Origin: Herbaspirillum sp. meg3
GTDB taxonomy: Bacteria > Pseudomonadota > Gammaproteobacteria > Burkholderiales > Burkholderiaceae_D
Direction of reading: 5' to 3'
NCBI RefSeq assembly: GCF_002257565.1
Contig: NZ_CP022736.1
Location: 1-64,000, forward strand
DNA length: 64,000 nucleotides
Part shown: positions 56,698 through 64,000 of the stretch, piece by piece
Position numbering within the stretch: the first letter of the stretch is position 1
Layout: each line of letters starts with the position of its first letter
Notes under the pieces: generated by a model
The model's input: only the letters and a program-made list of their open reading frames with translations
Database searches by the model: none
What the model was told of the DNA's origin: nothing
Program-made: the position numbers and the translations under genes

Positions 56698-57210
56698 CTA
56701 AATCGACTTATCGCCAGGGCGATGAATCTTTTGACGTACGGGAATCGGCGCCAGCGGGTGATGATGATCGTCGCCATGATGGTGATGACCGCCGCCGTAT
56801 GCACCCGACTCCGGCTCAAAGGCAGCTTCTTCCTCGGCCACCAGCGCGCCCAGGCCTTCCAGCATTTCCTTCAATACCGGATCCTTGCGGATACGCAGGA
56901 AACCTTCACCGACTTGCGCCTGGGTATGACGATTGCCGAGGTGAAAAGCGCAACGCAGCAATTGATGCGGTGAACTTGCCTCGACGCGATAAGTGGCTTC
57001 TTTGGCGGCATTGATCTTGACCACGCGGCCGTCATCGCCGCGCAGCAGATCACCGTTACGCAGCACGGTGCCGCGCACGGTGAAGACGGCGACTTCTTCG
57101 CCCGAAGTCATGGTTGCGCGCAGGCGGCTCTTTTCGCGTTGGTCGTAAGGCAACAGCAATTCGCCGTCGATCTTCTCGGCGTGTTCAATTTTGGTATTCA
57201 GGGTCAGCAT
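56698..57210 (-). CDS. ureE: urease nickel metallochaperone UreE
   Basis: 170 residues. An N-terminal peptide-binding domain (LPYDQREKSRLRATMTSGEE) and C-terminal metal-binding domain (HQLLRCAFHLGNRHTQAQVG) are followed by a histidine-rich tail GGGHHHHGDDHHHPL that binds extra nickel. It carries Ni2+ to UreG and the apo-urease. 6 bp after ureC, the usual order. Confidence 0.96.
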   Translation of the reverse strand: MLTLNTKIEHAEKIDGELLLPYDQREKSRLRATMTSGEEVAVFTVRGTVLRNGDLLRGDDGRVVKINAAKEATYRVEASSPHQLLRCAFHLGNRHTQAQVGEGFLRIRKDPVLKEMLEGLGALVAEEEAAFEPESGAYGGGHHHHGDDHHHPLAPIPVRQKIHRPGDKSI

Positions 57211-57216
57211 GATTTC

Positions 57217-58916
<1,700 letters not shown>

Positions 58917-58917
<1 letters not shown>

Positions 58918-59240
58918 TATTTGTTTCCCTTCTTGTCGAGTGCGCCCATCACCTTGGCATTGAAACCATAGACCTTGCGGTCGCCGGCCAGCGCCACCAG
59001 TTCCACCGTGCGTTCCTGGCCTGGTTCGAAGCGAACCGCAGTGCCGGCGGCGATGTTCAGACGCATGCCGTAGCCAATCTGACGGTCAAATTTCAACGCC
59101 GGATTGGTTTCGAAAAAGTGAAAGTGCGATCCGACCTGGATCGGACGGTCGCCGCTGTTGGCTACCGTCACTGTCGCCGTAGCGCGGCCGACGTTGAGTT
59201 CGATGTCGCCCGGCTCAACCAGCATTTCTCCTGGAATCAT
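58917..59240 (-). CDS. ureB: urease beta subunit UreB
   Basis: 107 residues. MIPGEMLVEPGDIELNVGRA and the NSGDRPIQVGSHFHFFETNP then ALKFDRQIGYGMRLNIAAGT sequences are canonical for UreB. The C-terminus KVYGFNAKVMGALDK is normal. It is a structural subunit of the (ABC)3 enzyme. 11 bp after ureA. Confidence 0.97.
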
Positions 59241-59251
59241 CTCGACGCTCC

Positions 59252-59554
59252 TTAAGGAATAGGGTGATGAACCGTGACCAGCTTGCTGCCGTCCGGGAAA
59301 GTCGCTTCGACCTGGATATCGGGGATCATTTCCGCCACGCCATCCATGACGTCGGCGCGAGTCAGAATCTTGGTGCCTTCCGACATCAGCTCGGCGACCG
59401 TGCGGCCGTCACGCGCGCCTTCCATGATGGCTGCCGTGATCAGCGCCACCGCTTCCGGATAATTCAGTTTCAGGCCGCGCGCTTTGCGCCGTTCAGCCAC
59501 CAGGGCTGCCGTAAAAATCAGCAGCTTGTCTTTTTCCCGTGGGGTCAGTTCCAT
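59252..59554 (-). CDS. ureA: urease gamma subunit UreA
   Basis: 100 residues, the standard length. MELTPREKDKLLIFTAALVA, LNYPEAVALITAAIMEGARD and PDIQVEATFPDGSKLVTVHH are the UreA signature. AAGGAGAACGC precedes the ATG. A structural subunit of urease, 32 bp after ureD. Confidence 0.97.
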   Translation of the reverse strand: MELTPREKDKLLIFTAALVAERRKARGLKLNYPEAVALITAAIMEGARDGRTVAELMSEGTKILTRADVMDGVAEMIPDIQVEATFPDGSKLVTVHHPIP

Positions 59555-59586
59555 GCGTTCTCCTTGATTCTGTCAGTCTTGCTTGT

Positions 59587-60486
59587 CTACGTATTCCAGA
59601 TGCGCGGGACGATCGCTTCGCGCTGCATCAATTCCGGACGGATGCGCTGCCATGCATGCGTCAGCCACTGCCGCGCAATCTGGCTGGAGTTGCCCAGATA
59701 ACGCAGCACCAATACCTGTTTCATTTGCGTCGCGCCGCTGCGGCCATTGCCTTGTTGCGCCAGTGCGCTGGTTTGCTCGCGCAACTCGCCGAGGAAGGCT
59801 GCATTGAGCGGCAACCCGACGGCGATCAAGGTCGCGCTTACCGTATAACCAGCCAATGCCAACGGACTTGTCATCGACGACGTGCCGGCGCGCAAGGCGC
59901 CTTGTTCGAACCAGACCAGCTTGCCATCGCGGCGGATGCTGGTGCGTTGGCTGACACGGCCGTTGGCGAAAGACTCTCCCGACGCGGTGCGGCCGAAGCA
60001 CAAGATCTCGCCGCCGATATAGGTGGCGTCGGCAGCCAGCTCGACCTGATGTTCCATGCGCACGTCGGCGTCATTGAAGAAGATGGTTTCCTGCGGCAGC
60101 CATTCCAGTGCGGCGCCCGCGGTTGCCGTCAGCGACACTTGCTGCTGCGAGACGAAGCCGTTGGCGCGATACCACTTGCCCGCACCGGGTGTGGTCAGCA
60201 GGGCATGGGCGTTGTCGCCGACATGTGCGGTGATGTTGAGCACGTCGCCGCCGAGGATGCCGCCCGGTGGATGGACGATGACGGCGTGGCAGACGGCAGG
60301 ATGTTCGGGATAAAGCGGCTTTTGCACGCGCAGCGGGCCGAAGTGGCTGCGCTCGATCATGCGCGTGGTACTGGCATCGTCGGCGAAGCCCAGCGTCAGC
60401 CGCGCCTGCTCATGGCGTGCGGAAGCCATGGCGGCGGCTTGGCCCGACTCCGTGATGGCAGCGGCAGGATCGATGATGCGTTTCAT
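59587..60486 (-). CDS. ureD: urease accessory protein UreD
   Basis: 299 residues. The UreD hallmarks are HPPGGILGGDVLNITAHVGD, the LLTTPGAGKWYRANG stretch and EWLPQETIFFNDADVRMEHQ. It docks on apo-urease and forms a tunnel for nickel with UreF/UreG. The gene starts a second block after urtE with a 133-bp gap that contains a perfect 11-bp hairpin, so it may have its own promoter. Confidence 0.96.
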   Translation of the reverse strand: MKRIIDPAAAITESGQAAAMASARHEQARLTLGFADDASTTRMIERSHFGPLRVQKPLYPEHPAVCHAVIVHPPGGILGGDVLNITAHVGDNAHALLTTPGAGKWYRANGFVSQQQVSLTATAGAALEWLPQETIFFNDADVRMEHQVELAADATYIGGEILCFGRTASGESFANGRVSQRTSIRRDGKLVWFEQGALRAGTSSMTSPLALAGYTVSATLIAVGLPLNAAFLGELREQTSALAQQGNGRSGATQMKQVLVLRYLGNSSQIARQWLTHAWQRIRPELMQREAIVPRIWNT

Positions 60487-60563
60487 GCAATTGTTTGTGA
60501 GTGGTCGGCACGGCGACGATGTGCTTTTATAGCAGACCTGATGCTAAAAAGCACCCCGCGCAC

Positions 60564-60593
60564 GCCGTCGGCATGAAGACCCATGCCGACGGC
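60564..60593 (-). terminator. 11-bp perfect hairpin between urtE and ureD
   Basis: GCCGTCGGCAT (60564-60574) and ATGCCGACGGC (60583-60593) with an 8-nt loop. On the minus strand a T-run (CTTTTTAGC) occurs about 14 nt later, too far for a classical terminator. It may partly end urt transcripts or stabilise their 3' ends. Confidence 0.6.
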
Positions 60594-60619
60594 CAGGTGA
60601 CGCTTGGGCACTTGTATTC

Positions 60620-61318
60620 TTATACCGCCAAATGCTTCTTGACGTCTTCGTTATCCATATCGGCCTGCACGCCGGAAGCGACGACTTCACCGCGCGACAT
60701 CACGACGAAGGTATCGGCCAGCTCGCGCGCAAAATCGAAATACTGCTCGCACAACAGAATGCCGATGTCACCGCGCTGGCGCAGCAGGCTGATGACGCGG
60801 CCGATATCCTTGATGATAGACGGCTGGATGCCTTCGGTCGGCTCGTCGAGGATGATCAGTTTCGGTTCGGCCAGCAGTGCGCGCGCAATCGCCAGTTGCT
60901 GTTGCTGCCCGCCCGACAGATCGCCGCCGCGACGGTGCAGCATTTCTTTCAGCACCGGAAACAATTCATACACCTCACCCTTGATGCTCGATGCCTTGCG
61001 GCCGGACTTGGTGGCCATGCCCATCAACAGGTTTTCTTCCACGGTCAGGCGTGCAAAGATTTCACGGCCCTGCGGCACGTAAGCGATGCCGAGTGCAGCG
61101 CGTTGATGCGGTTTCAGTTTGGTGATGTCACGGCCTTCTAGCGTGACGTTGCCGGCCGCGACCGGCAGCACGCCCATCAGGCATTTCAGCAGCGTCGTCT
61201 TGCCCACGCCGTTGCGGCCGAGCAGCGACAGGCACTTGCCCTTTTCGACGTTGATCGATACGCCGCGCAAGGTATGCGCGGCGCCGTAGTATTGGTTCAG
61301 TTGATTGACTTGCAGCAT
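60620..61318 (-). CDS. urtE: urea ABC transporter ATP-binding protein UrtE
   Basis: 232 residues of the LivF-type ATPases. Walker A GRNGVGKT is at about 34-41, signature LSGGQQQQLAIARALL near 135, Walker B LIILDEPTEGIQPS near 158. The EGIQPS ending is characteristic of UrtE. It is the second ATPase of the high-affinity urea importer, with UrtD. 32 bp after urtD and 133 bp before ureD. Confidence 0.95.
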   Translation of the reverse strand: MLQVNQLNQYYGAAHTLRGVSINVEKGKCLSLLGRNGVGKTTLLKCLMGVLPVAAGNVTLEGRDITKLKPHQRAALGIAYVPQGREIFARLTVEENLLMGMATKSGRKASSIKGEVYELFPVLKEMLHRRGGDLSGGQQQQLAIARALLAEPKLIILDEPTEGIQPSIIKDIGRVISLLRQRGDIGILLCEQYFDFARELADTFVVMSRGEVVASGVQADMDNEDVKKHLAV

Positions 61319-61350
61319 ATTCTTCTCGTCCCGGGTTTAGAGCTCTACTC

Positions 61351-62201
<851 letters not shown>

Positions 62202-62205
<4 letters not shown>

Positions 62206-63326
62206 GCGGCCTCCTTGGATGGATCTGATTTTTCTTGTTTCTTCAGTTTCTTGATCAGTCCCAGAATGCCTTGCGGCAGGAACAGCGTCACGAGGATAAA
62301 GATCAGACCCAGCGCATACAGCCACAGATCCGGGAAGGCGGCGGTGAACCAGCTCTTCAGGCCGTTGACGGTGAACGCACCGATGATCGGACCGAGCAGC
62401 GAACCGCGCCCGCCGACGGCCGCCCAGATCACCATTTCAATCGAGTTGGCCGGCGACATTTCCGATGGGTTAATGATGCCGACCTGCGGCACATACAGCG
62501 CGCCGGCAATACCGCACAGCACCGCCGACAAAGTCCACACGAACAGCTTGAACCACAGCGGGTTGTAGCCGATGAACATCAGCCGCGATTCGGAATCGCG
62601 CACACCCTGCAGCACACGACCCAGTTTCGAGGTCACGATGGCGCGGCATAGCAGCAGCGAACCGAGCAGGAAGGCCAGCGTCACCAGATACAGCACCGCC
62701 TTGGTCGACGGCGCCGTGATCGTGAAGCCGAGGATGCGCTTGAAGTCGGTGAAGCCGTTGTTGCCGCCGAAGCCGGTGTCGTTACGGAAGAACAGCAGCA
62801 TGAAGGCGAAGGTCATCGCCTGCGTGATGATCGAGAAGTACACGCCCTTGATGCGCGAACGGAAGGCAAAGTAACCGAACACGAAGGCCAGCACGCCCGG
62901 TACCAGCACTACCAGCAGCATCGCGAACCAGAAATGCTCGGTCATCCACCAGTACCACGGATAGGCCTTCCAGTTGAGGAACACCATGAAGTCAGGCAGG
63001 TCGCTCTGATACACGCCGTCGTGACCGATGGCGCGCATCAGGTACATGCCGTGCGCATAGCCGCCCAGCGCAAAGAACACGCCGTGCCCCAGCGACAGGA
63101 TGCCGGTATAGCCCCACACCAGATCCAGCGCCAGCGCCGCCATCGCGTAGCACATGAACTTGCCGATCAGTGCGATGGTGTAGCTGGAGATGGACAGCGG
63201 ATGGCCTGCCGGGAAGATCAGATTCAGCATCGGCAGCAGACCGAGGATCACTGTGCAGACCACGATACCGATCCACGCCGGACGCGAAAACAGCGAAGGT
63301 TTCAATGGGAGATTGAGGGTACTCAT
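62202..63326 (-). CDS. urtC: urea ABC transporter permease UrtC
   Basis: 374 residues of the LivM type, with about ten hydrophobic segments. GYTGILSLGHGVFFALGGYA and the YVPQVGIINPSEMSPANSIE then MVIWAAVGGRGSLLGPIIGA stretches are typical of UrtC. It pairs with UrtB to form the membrane channel. It overlaps urtB by 4 bp and urtD by 4 bp, so the four genes are tightly coupled. Confidence 0.95.
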
Positions 63327-64000
63327 TCCACGCTCCTGCCTTTCAGTGCAAACAGGCCTTGCGGGCGCTTTTGGATAAACACGATGATGAACACGAGGAT
63401 GGCGATCTTGGCCAGCACGGCGCCGGCGACCGGCTCCAGGAACTTGTTCACTTCGCCCAGGCCGAACGCCGCGATCACGGTGCCGGCCAGCTGGCCGACG
63501 CCGCCCAGCACGACCACCATGAAGGAGTCAACGATATAGCCCTGTCCGAGGTCGGGGCCGACGTTGCCGAGCTGCGACAAGGCAACGCCGCCGAGACCGG
63601 CGATGCCGCAGCCAAGGCCGAAGGTCATCATGTCGATCTTGCCGGTCGAGACGCCGACGCAATCCGCCATGCGACGATTTTGCGTGACGGCGCGCACGAA
63701 CAGGCCGAGGCGCGTTTTATTCAGGATCAGCCATACGGCGACCACCACAAACAGCGCGAAGAAAATAATCACGATCCGGTTATACGACAGCACCAGCGAA
63801 CCCAGCACCGTGATGCCGCCAGACATCCAGCTCGGGTTGGCGACTTCGACGTTTTGCGCGCCGAAGATCGAGCGCACGCCTTGCATGAGCATCAGGCTGA
63901 TACCCCAGGTGCACAGCAGGGTTTCCAGCGGACGGCCGTAGAGCCACCGGATCACCAGGCGTTCCAGCGCGATGCCGACGGCTGCCGCCACAATGAACGC
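63323..64000 (-). CDS. urtB: urea ABC transporter permease UrtB, C-terminal part (cut by window edge)
   Basis: 226 codons are inside the window; the gene continues past the right edge in the same frame. The sequence is of the LivH type: LYGRPLETLLCTWGISLMLM, GAQNVEVANPSWMSGGITVL and VTQNRRMADCVGVSTGKIDM are typical of UrtB. The stop overlaps the urtC start by 4 bp. The binding protein gene urtA is presumably beyond the edge. Confidence 0.95.
   Translation of the reverse strand, partial: AFIVAAAVGIALERLVIRWLYGRPLETLLCTWGISLMLMQGVRSIFGAQNVEVANPSWMSGGITVLGSLVLSYNRIVIIFFALFVVVAVWLILNKTRLGLFVRAVTQNRRMADCVGVSTGKIDMMTFGLGCGIAGLGGVALSQLGNVGPDLGQGYIVDSFMVVVLGGVGQLAGTVIAAFGLGEVNKFLEPVAGAVLAKIAILVFIIVFIQKRPQGLFALKGRSVE

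Overview
The window is chromosomal DNA of a high-G+C betaproteobacterium. The complete rRNA operon (16S, tRNA-Ile, tRNA-Ala, 23S, 5S), the Burkholderiales-type porin and the gene content (urt/ure urea cluster, type-3 and NitT/TauT ABC systems, glrK/glrR) point to Oxalobacteraceae, most likely Herbaspirillum or a close relative. The genus is an inference from reading the 16S by eye. No phage, insertion sequence or CRISPR array was seen.

Layout. 1-8.8 kb: an SDR/LysR divergent pair, a minus-strand operon that looks like an L-lysine degradation route (lysine 6-dehydrogenase-like, 2-oxoadipate dioxygenase/decarboxylase, piperideine-6-carboxylate dehydrogenase-like) with a divergent amino-acid-binding protein, and two pilin-type proteins without usher or chaperone. 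8.8-15.3 kb: an amino-acid ABC transporter with an Lrp regulator, an SDR plus D-amino-acid dehydrogenase, two small exported proteins and an orphan flgH. 16.0-32.0 kb: 18 same-strand genes forming an apparently undescribed aromatic catabolic system (NitT/TauT-type ABC importer, IclR regulator, flavin monooxygenase, Rieske oxygenase with its reductase, extradiol dioxygenase, alpha/beta hydrolase, TPP enzyme, aldehyde dehydrogenase, aspartate dehydrogenase, Rid protein, three SDRs, cupin, two small unknown proteins). 32.0-33.9 kb: a porin gene flanked by several copies of a structured intergenic repeat, one pair nested inside perfect 26-bp inverted repeats.

33.9-43.7 kb: a chemoreceptor with a C-terminal WETF tether, a flavin monooxygenase/sulfonate-type binding protein pair, a pilin-like adhesin with a 35-glycine linker, folE, a BLUF photosensor, an HD-GYP c-di-GMP phosphodiesterase and an MFS exporter. 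44.0-48.1 kb: glrK-qseG-glrR, followed by a BON-domain gene behind a textbook sigma-54 promoter with two TGTC-N10-GACA-type activator sites, so the two-component system very probably drives its neighbour. 48.3-53.9 kb: the rRNA operon. 54.5-64 kb: the minus-strand urea module urtBCDE-ureDABCEFG-hupE, cut at urtB by the right edge.

Taken together the window is devoted to scavenging and degrading nitrogenous and aromatic compounds (lysine, D-amino acids, an unknown aromatic, sulfonates, urea), interspersed with surface, sensory and envelope-stress functions.
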